A stretch of 64,000 nucleotides of DNA from Tethya wilhelma (lineage: Eukaryota; Porifera; Demospongiae; Tethyida; Tethyidae): NCBI GenBank assembly GCA_964030475.1, contig CAXIPT010000008.1:5075142-5139141 (forward strand). Direction: 5' to 3'. The translations under genes and the position numbers were made by a program. Shown piece after piece: positions 34,598-46,251 of this stretch; the stretch's first letter is position 1; the number at the start of each line of letters is the position of its first letter. The notes under the pieces are model-generated. The model was given only the letters and a program-made list of their open reading frames with translations, searched no databases and was not told the DNA's origin.

Positions 34598-36161
34598 TTA
34601 CTTGGTTCTTTTTGGACTAGGAGTTTCATCATTTGGTTCGTGTTTTCTCTTCATCCCAGCACAACTGCTCTCACCTCTATCATGACCTCTGACCTCCTCC
34701 GACTCCCAGAGGGCACTACGAACAAACCTCTTAGCAGCAGCTGCATTTAATTTAGGCTGAACTGGACCAGAGAGAAAGATAAAATATGCCACTTGAAACA
34801 ACCACCATAATGTATGTATGTATGTATGTATGTATGTCAGAAATCTTCTGAGAGCTGGTTAAGTTTAATACCTGCTTTTTGCTTGTCGCTGATAAGTTTT
34901 GCTCTTTGCATTGCCTTCTGGACTCGTTCCTGCAATGTATACAAAATATAATATACTTGCAGTGAACTGATGGTATACTGATAAGTAAATGCACACTCAC
35001 AAAATTTAATACACACAAGCAGTGAATAAATGTTCAACAGCTACAATGGACCAGCATTCTTACCAGCTCACGCTTCACAAGATGTGTCTTTGGGTTGACC
35101 CCCTGAGTTGCTAGATAGACTGGAATTAGACAATAGCATCAATACAAGTACTTTGCAGCATCCATGCTTGGAGACCCTTACCCCAGAAGAGAGTGTTGAC
35201 TGCATATGTCAGAAGCAGTATGTGGGATGAATTGTCCAATGGACTGAGCTACAAGATAGATGATAAAGTGTTAACTTGAAAGGCTCGTATGATATTTGAA
35301 AATCATTTATAGAGCATTTGACACTGATCTGACCATAAATCTACAGATCTGACACATTCCAAGTGCTAGCTTAGTCTCGCGTAGCCAGACCCCTTTCGCT
35401 CCGCCTATATGGCTCCGCGGGAAAAGGGGTCTGGTGTATCTAGCATCAAAAAGTTGTGCAGAGGCCAGGAATTTCGGCCTGACCAATGAAATCACAGAAC
35501 ACGTAATTATCGCTCTGGGATTGATCAATAGCTTCCATGCGCGTTAAATAGAAACAACGCACAACGGAGTTTTCAAGTGAAATTGCTAGAAGAACAGAGA
35601 ACCATCCACAAAATTCAGAAGCAACAGCTAAGCTAGGGTGCCAGGCCTTGACACAGGTACGAATGAAAGCCGTGTTGTCGTTTTTGAGCGTGAGAGAAGC
35701 GTATAGGTCTTTTTGAAAAGTCCGTCGGCTCTTAGACCAAAAATACGGATTTTTAGCGATGGCAGATCTTTCAACAGCTTATAGCAACCTAGAGCAGCTA
35801 ACGCTGCCATGGTCTACTCCGTCAAGAGTGAGAAATAGGCTCGAGAAGACTACATTTTACTTACCCCACCCAAAAAATTGAAAAATTTTCCATAATAATT
35901 GCATTCCATTTGCACAGCTTTTTGATGCGAGATACACCAGACCCCTTTTCCCGCGGAGCCATATAGGCGGAGCGAAAGGGGTCTGGCTACGCGAGACTAG
36001 TGCTAGCTATTTTAACAACACACCTTTTCTTCGAGTTGAAGTCTGCTGACTGCCATCACAGGCTTCAGTAGTCTCTCAATACTGGCCAGTGCTTGATGAC
36101 AGGACGTGCATTGCTCCTCCAATTCGTCAGGAAGAACATCATCTGCTTCATGCTCAGCCAT
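34598..36161 (-). CDS. C1D: C1D nuclear nucleic-acid-binding protein
   Basis: C1D (yeast Rrp47/Lrp1) recruits the nuclear exosome with Rrp6 for rRNA and snoRNA processing. Five exons: 36161-36024, 35248-35182, 35119-35064, 34929-34872, 34761-34598; total 483, 160 residues plus stop. The Sas10/Utp3/C1D core is clear: LERLL-type helix SIERLLKPVMAVSRLQ, LSPLDNSSHILLLTYAVNTL, FWVYLATQGVNPKTHLVKRE, RVQKAMQRAKLISDKQKA and AAAKRFVRSALWESEE, ending in a basic tail (KRKHEPNDETPSPKRTK). Human C1D is about 141 residues. The gene is head-to-head with WTAP, 87 bases between start codons. Intron 1 carries a complete 628-bp MITE. Confidence 0.93.
35372..35999. mobile_element. 628-bp MITE with about 88-bp inverted ends and 9-bp target duplication
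   Basis: The left end TAGTCTCGCGTAGCCAGACC (onward through GAAAAGGGGTCTGGTGTATC) and the reverse complement of the right end match over roughly 88 bases with about two differences. A perfect direct repeat GTGCTAGCT flanks it (35363-35371 and 36000-36008). No transposase. Long inverted ends with a 9-bp duplication fit a Mutator-like non-autonomous element. It lies in C1D intron 1. Confidence 0.88.
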
Positions 36162-36248
36162 CGTTTAATATTTCTTGACGATCTGTCGAATAATTAGACC
36201 AGATATCTTATTCGGTCAGTGGGTGGACCCTGGATAATTGGCAAAGAA
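36162..36248. promoter_or_regulatory. bidirectional promoter, C1D / WTAP
   Basis: An 87-base gap between divergent ATGs, copied at 38450-38536. No TATA box. Confidence 0.5.
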
Positions 36249-37105
36249 ATGGCGGAAAAACTAGGTAAAGTGTTTGCACGTCGTTGTATGCGATCTGTAT
36301 GTGTAGCTTTGATCCATTAGTAATAATCATAGCTGTATGCATTGTCGCTGTCCCCGTGTGGCTTATAAAAAGAGAGATATCGTTTATAGTTTATTCTAAT
36401 TGAAGCACACCCGACGTGTTCCTCTTACAAAATTTATCGTGATGCATTCAACTGTTTCAGGCAAGCGTAAAAGAAGCAGCTCTCCAAATGAAACAGTCAA
36501 AGAGAGAAAAAGAGTAAGACAGATCCTTTGTGCTTGTGATCAAGATTGTGCAAACAAAATTAATTTTGTCAGCTTGTGTACAGATGATAAGATCCTCAAT
36601 TTCTTCTCGTCCAGATAAAGCTCTCCTCCGGTGATATCAGAGACATGAGCCGTGATAAAATCATCTCCAGGTAATAGAACATGCCCGCTCTGATATATAC
36701 TAGTTATGATGGTGTATGTACATATATGTGTGTGTGTGTGTATGTGTTCAGGTGGAAGGAACAAGATGCCTACATTGATCAGCTCCTCTCGAAGCTGGAG
36801 GCATCTGGAGCAGATGAGGTGGCAAAGTTAAAAGAATCAGAGAACAAACTTCAGTTGCAGCTCCAAGAGTCGGCAAGAAGAGAGAACGTTTTGAATATGA
36901 GATTAGCTACAAAACAGCAAGAGATGCAAAACTTGGTGGTAAGCTGCTAGTCTCGGACTGCATGTTTGTTTGTAACATCTTTGTTGTTAAATGACATCAA
37001 ATTTTGTATGTGAACACTCATCTTTAGCATAACAACATTTTGAGAGTTTTTTTGTGCTAGCATGTATGTAGACCAGTCCAATGACTCTCCTCCATTACAC
37101 ACACA

Positions 37106-37149
<44 letters not shown>

Positions 37150-38128
37150 TCTTGCTGTCTGCAATGGTAAAAGTCTCAAATCCACGGCTTGAAACAAGCA
37201 CAGAACTCAGAAGCCACCCACCTCCAACGCATGCTGGTCGACCCAGCCGTGAACTTGGTCTTCGATCGCATGAAATCACAACTTTCTGACTACAAAGACA
37301 AACTGGAGCAAGCACAGAGTGACCTCAGTGCTTGGAAGTTCACTCCTGATAGGTTAGCTGAACACGGTTTGAAACCATTTCGGGAACGCACCGCCTACTG
37401 TACTCTCACCATCAAACCTGTACTGAGTAGGATGTTATTAATGGTTTTTCAAGTAAACAGTAACTTGACTGTGTTTGTTGTGTCTGTGGTAGATAGAACG
37501 CTAAAGAGAAACGTTTGTTTGTTGATTTTCATCATTTTTTGCTGTTCTTTTTTCGTTTTATTGAGCAAATGTATGTTTTGTGGACGTATTAACTGTTGTA
37601 TCGTTTACAACAATGGTTCGGGAGGAAGGGTGCGCTATATGTTTGTGTGTGTATGTGACACTGTGTATCTATATGTGATACTTAATATTCCTTGCAAACT
37701 CAAATTTCAGAAGGGTGTTGAGTTAACACTCCGTTCTCAAAAAGAAAATAGATTCCATCCAAGACTAGTGGGAAATTGAAATTTCTGGACCCATAATTTC
37801 TGCTTTATCTGTTCACTACATATTCAGGGTCATGTTTTGTGCTTTACTCAACCTGGGTTTTTGTGTTGCTTTGCCAATTCGACTATTTGTAACATCTATA
37901 TCAAGTATCCCTTCACCTGGTGTTCCAATTGCACACACACACGCTCTCTCTCTTCTCCTGTTTACGTACAAAGTGTTACGGGTAAGAAGTTGATGGCCAA
38001 GTGTCGCAGTCTAATTCAAGAGAACCAGGATCTTGGGAAGCAGATCTCCCAGGGAAGAGTGGCACAGCTCGAGGCCGAGATAGCTCTGCAAAAGAAGTAC
38101 AACCAGGAGGTGAAAGCTTCGCAAGATG
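36249..38128 (+). pseudogene. WTAP: WTAP, truncated first copy (exons 1-6 only)
   Basis: Exons 36249-36264, 36461-36513, 36615-36670, 36752-36938, 37174-37352 and 37974-38128 match the complete copy downstream and stay in frame, but the last exon (starting ELSEFALQLDEEVEGM) is missing because the copy ends in intron 6 at about 38200. Exon 5 differs by one residue near its start (HG here, HD in copy 2). Either a real partial duplicate that could not make a full protein, or the second haplotype misplaced in the assembly. I favour the assembly explanation. Confidence 0.85.
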
Positions 38129-38203
38129 GTGAGCATCTAATAATATTATTAGTCTACCATTTCCTTGTGATTATTGTTGCTGTGTCCGCGTTTTACACAC
38201 ACA

Positions 38204-38287
38204 AGCTTTTTGATGCGAGATACACCAGACCCCTTTTCCCGCGGAGCCATATAGGCGGAGCGAAAGGGGTCTGGCTACGCGAGACTA
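38204..38287. mobile_element. MITE terminal fragment at duplication junction
   Basis: Only the right inverted end of the 35372-35999 element, from CTTTTTGATGCGAGATACAC to CTACGCGAGACTA, marking the start of the second duplicate. Confidence 0.9.
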
Positions 38288-38311
38288 GTGCTAGCTATTT
38301 TAACAACACAC

Positions 38312-38449
38312 CTTTTCTTCGAGTTGAAGTCTGCTGACTGCCATCACAGGCTTCAGTAGTCTCTCAATACTGGCCAGTGCTTGATGACAGGACGTGCATT
38401 GCTCCTCCAATTCGTCAGGAAGAACATCATCTGCTTCATGCTCAGCCAT
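38312..38449 (-). pseudogene. C1D: duplicated C1D exon 1 only
   Basis: Same 46-codon exon as 36024-36161, starting MAEHEADDVLPDELEEQC. The other C1D exons do not follow it on this side, so this copy is an orphan exon. Confidence 0.9.
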
Positions 38450-38536
38450 CGTTTAATATTTCTTGACGATCTGTCGAATAATTAGACCAGATATCTTATT
38501 CGGTCAGTGGGTGGACCCTGGATAATTGGCAAAGAA

Positions 38537-39393
38537 ATGGCGGAAAAACTAGGTAAAGTGTTTGCACGTCGTTGTATGCGATCTGTATGTGTAGCTTTGA
38601 TCCATTAGTAATAATCATAGCTGTATGCATTGTCGCTGTCCCCGTGTGGCTTATAAAAAGAGAGATATCGTTTATAGTTTATTCTAATTGAAGCACACCC
38701 GACGTGTTCCTCTTACAAAATTTATCGTGATGCATTCAACTGTTTCAGGCAAGCGTAAAAGAAGCAGCTCTCCAAATGAAACAGTCAAAGAGAGAAAAAG
38801 AGTAAGACAGATCCTTTGTGCTTGTGATCAAGATTGTGCAAACAAAATTAATTTTGTCAGCTTGTGTACAGATGATAAGATCCTCAATTTCTTCTCGTCC
38901 AGATAAAGCTCTCCTCCGGTGATATCAGAGACATGAGCCGTGATAAAATCATCTCCAGGTAATAGAACATGCCCGCTCTGATATATACTAGTTATGATGG
39001 TGTATGTACATATATGTGTGTGTGTGTGTATGTGTTCAGGTGGAAGGAACAAGATGCCTACATTGATCAGCTCCTCTCGAAGCTGGAGGCATCTGGAGCA
39101 GATGAGGTGGCAAAGTTAAAAGAATCAGAGAACAAACTTCAGTTGCAGCTCCAAGAGTCGGCAAGAAGAGAGAACGTTTTGAATATGAGATTAGCTACAA
39201 AACAGCAAGAGATGCAAAACTTGGTGGTAAGCTGCTAGTCTCGGACTGCATGTTTGTTTGTAACATCTTTGTTGTTAAATGACATCAAATTTTGTATGTG
39301 AACACTCATCTTTAGCATAACAACATTTTGAGAGTTTTTTTGTGCTAGCATGTATGTAGACCAGTCCAATGACTCTCCTCCATTACACACACA

Positions 39394-39441
<48 letters not shown>

Positions 39442-39927
39442 TCTTGCTGTCTGCAATGGTAAAAGTCTCAAATCCACGACTTGAAACAAGCACAGAACTC
39501 AGAAGCCACCCACCTCCAACGCATGCTGGTCGACCCAGCCGTGAACTTGGTCTTCGATCGCATGAAATCACAACTTTCTGACTACAAAGACAAACTGGAG
39601 CAAGCACAGAGTGACCTCAGTGCTTGGAAGTTCACTCCTGATAGGTTAGCTGAACACGGTTTGAAACCATTTCGGGAACGCACCGCCTACTGTACTCTCA
39701 CCATCAAACCTGTACTGAGTAGGATGTTATTAATGGTTTTTCAAGTAAACAGTAACTTGACTGTGTTTATTGTGTCTGTGGTAGATAGAACGCTAAAGAG
39801 AAACGTTTGTTTGTTGATTTTCATCATTTTTTGCTGTTCTTTTTTCGTTTTATTGAGCAAATGTATGTTTTGTGTACGTATTAACTGTTGTATCGATTAC
39901 AACAATGGTTTGGTAGGAAGGATGCGC

Positions 39928-39964
<37 letters not shown>

Positions 39965-40478
39965 CACTGTGTATCTATATGTGATATTTAATATTCCTTG
40001 TAAACTCAAATTTCAAAAGGGTGTTGAGTTAACACTCCGTTCTCAAAAAGAAAATAGATTCAATGGAAAATTGAAATTCCTGGACCCACAATTTCTGCTT
40101 TATCCGTTCACTACATATTCAGGGTTATGTTTTGTGCTTTACTCAACCTGGGTTTTTGTGTTGCTTTGCCAATTCGACTATTTGTAACATCTGTATCAAG
40201 TATCCCTTCACCCGGTGTTCCAATTGCACACACACACACTCTTTCTCTTCTGTTCACATACAAAGTGTTACAGGTAAGAAGTTGATGGCCAAGTGTCGCA
40301 GTCTAATTCAAGAGAACCAGGATCTTGGGAAGCAGATCTCCCAGGGAAGAGTGGCACAGCTTGAGGCCGAGATAGCTCTGCAAAAGAAGTACAACCAGGA
40401 GGTGAAAGCTTCGCAAGATGGTGAGCATCAAATAATTATTAGTCTACCATTTCCTCGTGATTATTGTTGCTGTGTCCA

Positions 40479-40533
<55 letters not shown>

Positions 40534-40789
40534 TGCGTGCACTACTCCAGAACTGAGTGAATTTGCTCTACAACTTGATGAAGAGGTGGAAGGCATGCAG
40601 TCCACCATTCTCCAGCTGGAACTCCAACTAAAAGAACTCAAGGACTCTTCCTCTTCACCCATGAATGGTGGAGGAGGGGGCAGCAGCGTGAAGGCATCCA
40701 AAGAGAGGACATCCTCCACTAAAAGTACTTCCAATGGACCAGTAGAGACTCATAGCAAGCTAGTCAGCTCAAGGAGTCACGATAGTTAG
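38537..40789 (+). CDS. WTAP: WTAP, m6A writer complex subunit (complete copy)
   Basis: WTAP (fly Fl(2)d) is the scaffold that anchors METTL3-METTL14 in nuclear speckles for mRNA N6-adenosine methylation and affects splicing. Seven exons: 38537-38552, 38749-38801, 38903-38958, 39040-39226, 39466-39644, 40266-40420, 40551-40789; total 885, 294 residues. Basic start GKRKRSSSPNETVKERKR, then the family coiled coil: RWKEQDAYIDQL, SARRENVLNMRLATKQQEMQ, MLVDPAVNLVFDRMKSQL, DKLEQAQSDLSAWKFTPDS, TGKKLMAKCRSLIQENQDLG, LDEEVEGMQSTILQLELQLK, and a Ser/Gly-rich tail. Human WTAP is about 396 residues; the difference is a shorter tail. The start exon has 16 coding bases. The last exon's acceptor follows a long (CA)n run. 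Confidence 0.94.
39394..39440. repeat. (CT)n before WTAP exon 5 (shorter in copy 1 at 37107-37148)
   Basis: CT run whose length differs between the two WTAP copies. Confidence 0.9.
40484..40530. repeat. (CA)n before WTAP exon 7
   Basis: Long CA run, only a few units long at the corresponding point of copy 1, which breaks off there. Confidence 0.9.
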
Positions 40790-41232
40790 ATAGAGAGTAA
40801 TAATGGTAATGATATGTGCATACATTATTCACACTAATTTGGAAAGGGTTGCAATAATTATAATCTCCATGATTTTGTATGTCTCGTAAAAATGAAACTT
40901 GGATTTTAAAATTTCAAAGCTGTCAATTCTATTATTATGGTAGAAAGATTATTAACTAACCACCAAAACACATGCAGGCATGCACTAAACTTAAACAAGG
41001 TCTTGAAAATTAAGTTTAATCCAAATTAATTACTGCAAGTGAACAGACAACAGAACACGTACACAAATAATGATTGAACAAGTGCAAGTAATAGGTCATG
41101 TACAGGTAGAGTCTGGCAATAATACAGCATACAATTGAACAACGTGTCTCTCTCAACACATTCCAATGACTACAGTCCACAGACAACAACAGGCAGTGAG
41201 GAATTTTGGAGGGTACAGTGGGTGTGCATTAA
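40790..41232. other. convergent 3' region, WTAP / importin alpha
   Basis: A+T-rich sequence between two stop codons. No further gene seen. Confidence 0.5.
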
Positions 41233-44075
41233 TTAGAATGAGAAGCCACCTGCTGGAACAGTTTGAGCGGCAGGAGCAAATTGAAAGGAGCCATTGGATG
41301 TAGTGGGAGCAACTGCTTGGACCTCCTCTTCCTGTAGGTAAGTAAAAAAAAAAAACAACAACAAAAAAAAACAAGTGCAAGTATCACCACAGGGTACACA
41401 AAAGAAGCCTGTGACATATTTTAGATCAATGCTATCCTCTTACTTCTGAGAAGTAGTTGTCTATGATGGAGAGGGCAAGTCGATAGACCTCTTTGTTCTC
41501 GTGCTGCTGCAGAGCCTCTATCTTATCGAGGCCTTCGCACTCCTCTATCATGATACAGAGCTGCTCTAAATGTTGAATCTTGCTTGCCGCCTGTAAGTAG
41601 GACGAAAGGAGCAATGAAAATCTTGCTATTACACAAATCAAGGTATATCCATTCACACAGTGAATGGAGGGGCCTAAGATATGCTGGTAGGCATGCAAGG
41701 ACATGCCATTCACTCACGCTCAAGATGTTCATGAGTGCGTCGAGGATGACTGTCACAATCTTGGTGTCCTTCACTACTAGTAGGTCGCAGAGGGGCTTGA
41801 GAGCACCAGCTTGAACAACGTAGATTATCTGCTCCAGGCTTCCACCAGCTGTGAGGTTAGTGATGGCCCACACCGCCTCTTTCTGAGCCTTGTACTCTCC
41901 CTATATATAGTGTACACAAGGCAGTCAAACATCAAAGAGGGCTATAGTCGTACTGAGATAAGTACGCCATACGGTCTTCGTATGCTCGAGATTTGCTTTG
42001 TAGTCGTTGTTGAAAGTAATGTTCCCAATTTGTACACATCCACTCCCACCAGTGAACAGACATGTATGTACTGTGTGTACTCAATACTATGCTGCTTGCC
42101 TTGGTCATGATCTCCACTATCGGTGGTACCAGGCCAGCGTCAATGACACACTGTATCTGGTGGGGTTGTCCTGCAGTGATGTTGGAAATGGTCCATGCAG
42201 CTTCCTGGTTGATAGAAAGTAGAGAGAACACGGTTAAAATTTGCCGGTAAACCAACATGGCTATCTGCAGTGGTAGTAATTACTGACCTTCTGAATGTTA
42301 GACCTGGCGTGTCTGAGCAGCATTGGGAAGTGTTTGAGAGCGCCTCTGTCAATGATCAGTTGAGTCTGTTGGTCATTACCTGTCACAATGTTACCAACAG
42401 CTCGCAATGCAGGCGTCTGAAGGTGAACAAAAGAGGGAATTTCATAAAACTAGACACTAACATTTTCAAACTTTGCTTCAAAACTCACCACACATGTGAT
42501 CTCTCCAGAACCGAGCAAGTCGATAAGTTTCTGTGCCACGTCCGCGTCCAGCACGGCCTGGATCCTCTCTGTGCTGCCATCAGTCACATAGGAGAGGGCC
42601 CAGCAAGCATCACTGACCACCTCCTTGTCACTCTGACCAAGAAGATAGGCCAGAGCTGGAAGGACCTGCAATCACAAAGATAGGTTTTAGAGTTAGCAAT
42701 CTCTTCTCTCTCCTTGAAGAATATGCCGCCATGCACAAGACCAACCTGTTGGATTGTTTCAAATGAAGGAGGTGGGTTCTTGTTCCTGCAGAGGTTAGAG
42801 ATGGTCCAGGTGACATTACGAAGGTAGCCAATCTGAAAGAAGAAGAGGAAAGATGCCTTATACCACGTGTACATGCACTTAAAGTATATTAATTGTTATT
42901 ATTAATGTGTACGTGTGTATAGCTTCGAAAAATCCCTCTAGGCAAGAGTTTGCAAACTTTACTATACAATACAACAATAATACATAGTGAAGACATAAAA
43001 ACCCGAGATTAAAAAGCTTCTACAACACAAACTGTCCACTAGAAACAATAGGCACGATTAGTAAACAGCAGCAATGATGGTGGAGGCAAGGTACCTGGGT
43101 CTCTGGTTTGATGAGGGCAATGAGGGGTTGGATGATTCCACATCGGACAGTGAAGTCCCTGCACTCTGCTCCATCTCCAGCAATGTTACCAAGTGCCCAG
43201 ACAGCCTGGTCAACAACATTTTGATGGTGACTTGATAGCAGACGAACAAACATTGGTACTCCACCTTTTATTGCAAAATAGGTCAGTGAGTGGATTGTCA
43301 ACATTAAACTTCAGTTAGTAAAATCATTATCCATGCACCAATGTTCCTGAGTGTTTACCCTCCAGGCTGGCAATGCACACGGACTAGACACTATGCAAGC
43401 CTTACAATCATTTTATTAGTCAATTACAGTTTCCTCTACATCAAACACCATCACACTAATACACCCCAACACCCATCTATGGCAACAATGACAACTGACT
43501 TTCTCTTCAAAAAATACACATGTTACACAATCTGCCAAATTGTTTTTTTTTTTTGGATATCTTTCAAACAATATTCACATGGAAGCAAGTACACACTCAC
43601 CTGCATCTACGACAGCTCTGGTCTGATGTGAGCTACCCGATGCAATGTTAGTGAGAGCCCACGCCGCCTCAAACTGGAGCCTGTGGTTGTCCGAGTTTCC
43701 TAGCAACTCTACAAGTTTAGGCACAATACCACTCCTGGAGAAGAGAGTCATACACAAGCAAGATATTAACAGGTGGCCACTATGAGGAGGTGAGGGGGAG
43801 GGGGTGGAAAGTAGTGGTGGATGACAAGGAAATAGTTTTTGTGGCCACATAAGAGAAATTAAAGAGGAGCTTGCAAGCATAGGAAATGTAACAAAATATG
43901 CTAATTCTCTAGAGATGAATTTAAATGTATTTATTACTCTATGATGCTGTCCAGAGGGGGGTTCCTCTCCTTAGAGAGTAGCTTCCGACAAGACTGGACC
44001 CCAGCCAGCTGGCTCTGGGGGTTGGTGCTCATAATATTGGAGACAATGGAAGGGATGGAGAGATCCAGAGGGACC

Positions 44076-44139
<64 letters not shown>

Positions 44140-45165
44140 CTGCATGGATGGGCGGGCTTAAGTACATGATGTATTCTACATTAGCAACCAAGTGTTATGC
44201 ATTCAGCTAATCAGCATTAATTAGTGTTTTCCTGTTCAGTTAGAGACAAGAGGGCTCAGACTAGACAACACCTTGTGAGTATTTATTTAATGATTTGTAA
44301 CAAAATGGACATTCCTGAAAACAACTGAAATAAAACACTCCACTGATTTCCTCACAACAGACGGTGGTCTAATAATATGATACACCCACACACACATACA
44401 GGTAGTGTCTCACTTACAACATGTGATGTTTACACTCTGCAGGTACATACCTGTTTGTTTGACTCAGTCAATGGAGACTCTGGCTCAAAATTGACATTTC
44501 TCCTTTTGAGCATTTGCTCATCTTTCTTTGCCTGCACAATAGTAATATTTTGAATACCATACTTAATAGTTTAGCAAAGCACATTGTACATTTTATAGTG
44601 TGCAACAATGAAATGAACAGGGTATCTCCCATAATAAATTGGTCACATAACATTAACAGTCTTCCAGGAACTGTTGTTAGTTAAAAGCCAAGGCATTGCG
44701 TTCGCAAACAGGATCTAGGAGCTAAGAGAAAAACTTATCAATATTCACTACTGTCTTGTTAGATCACACCCCCAATTCAAACACAAAATTCAAAAATTCA
44801 AACCACATGCAAATGGGATAAAATGTAACGCACCTAAAATTTACAACAACAACAAAAAAGATAATACCAACGAGAAACTAATAGCTTGCTAATTGAAGAC
44901 AAACTACACACGTGAACGTACCCGTCTCAGCTCGACAGTCACATCATTCCTTCTTCGCCTCATTTCCTACGCAGAGACAGGGAGGGGAAAAAAAGAACAC
45001 ACAAAAAGTAAATTTACTGGCTAACATTTCAATAAAATTGCCTTAGGCTAGATTTGCTGCCGCCTCTGGTGCTGTATGCAAAGCCTTGCTTACATCTTTG
45101 TCTTTCCCATTGTTCTTGAAGTTTCTTAGACGTCCGGCGTTCTCTTTGGAAGCTGTAGTAGGCAT
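41233..45165 (-). CDS. importin subunit alpha (karyopherin alpha), KPNA2-like
   Basis: Adaptor that binds classical nuclear localisation signals and docks on importin beta. Thirteen exons on the minus strand: 45165-45094, 44966-44922, 44531-44451, 44074-43938, 43734-43601, 43264-43095, 42832-42746, 42665-42489, 42416-42288, 42204-42100, 41900-41718, 41590-41444, 41331-41233; total 1566, 521 residues, the normal family length. The IBB domain is clear ([37 protein letters not shown]). About ten ARM repeats follow with the NLS-binding Trp/Asn pairs ([86 protein letters not shown]). The C-terminus has [18 protein letters not shown], the CAS-binding acidic region. An upstream in-frame ATG at 45252 would add 29 residues but gives no family-like sequence. 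Intron 10 begins with GC. Confidence 0.95.
44076..44139. repeat. (GA)n, read as (CT)n before importin alpha exon 4
   Basis: On the coding strand the run is CT and leads directly into CTCCAG, the acceptor at 44075. Confidence 0.95.
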
Positions 45166-45477
45166 TCTGGTTGTGTGCAGGTTGATACTTTGCAAAGAAG
45201 TGAAAAAACAAGACTCAGACTCAATCAAATCGTTGCTTTGGAGTTTTGCCAATCGACTGAAAATTGACCGCTTTCAAATGCACTAAACCTTGCGTTTCAT
45301 TGGTCAATTCAAACTCTTGCGGTTTGATTTGTTACGCATGCGCAGTAGAGCAGCCTACACGTGGTCGTTTTGAGGAAATCTAGTTCCAAGATTTGCATAC
45401 TCTAAACTAAAAAGTAGAATGTGAAAATCCATTCCAAACCACACCCTCTCAATCTTGCAGTCCACGTGGTCGTGTTT
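45166..45477. promoter_or_regulatory. bidirectional promoter, importin alpha / RWDD1
   Basis: A 312-base divergent gap, without a TATA box. CACGTGG occurs near 45358 and again near 45462. Confidence 0.4.
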
Positions 45478-46203
45478 ATGATGGCAGGTGTGTGTAAAGA
45501 TGAGATTGTGAAGCCAAAATCTTACCACAAATGCTGTTTTCTCTTTCCACAGATTACGCTGAAGAACAGAGCAGCGAGCTAGAGACGCTGAGGTGCATCT
45601 ACACCGAGCAGGAGCTAACTGAAGTCTCCACTGAACCTCCATCCTTTCAGATCAAGGTCACAGTGAATGAAACCACAGACAGTGAAGACCTTACAGGTGT
45701 TGTTGCATGTGTGGATGTGTGTGTGTCAGTCATAGGTAGAGGTACTAGAGCTATCACCATGTGTTTGTTTGTTCTCCACTAGTCAGTGTTGACGTTCAAT
45801 TCACCTACCCCCCTAACTATCCCGACGTTGCCCCGGAGACTGCAGTCGTGTCTCAAGAAGGACTCACTGATGAACAAGTGAAGGAGGTGGAAACTTTGCT
45901 ACAAGAACAGGTCTGTTATCGCAACAGTGGGCTTGTCTACATGACGGGGTACAAGCAACTACCGATTAAAACATGAACACGCATTCATGCTCAAATTCAC
46001 ACAGACACACGCACATACATATATGGGTTCATGTTGTAGGCAGTCGAGAACGTGGGCATGGTCATGGTGTTCACTCTAGTGAGTGCTGTGCAGGAGAAGC
46101 TGGATGAAATCGTGGAGGAGATTAAATCTGAGAAGGAGAGGGTAGTGAGAGAGAAGGAGGAGGAGCTAAAGAGAATAGAAGAGGTTATTGATATTCAACA
46201 GTA

Positions 46204-46251
<48 letters not shown>

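Larger units (their letters stand above)
35919..40487. repeat. 2.29-kb tandem duplication spanning C1D exon 1 and WTAP exons 1-6
   Basis: 35919-38195 and 38204-40487 are nearly identical at an offset of about 2288. The second copy starts inside the right inverted end of the MITE, and the first copy ends in a short (CA)n run where the second has a long one. Copies differ by scattered substitutions and microsatellite length. Confidence 0.92.

Noticed and set aside
37972..37984. Broken splice acceptor in WTAP copy 1 (TTACGG where copy 2 has TTACAG)
   Set aside because: The real acceptor is upstream at ACAAAG before TGTTAC, as required by phase and by the family sequence TPDSxTGKKLMAK. The CG/CA difference is a silent Thr codon change.
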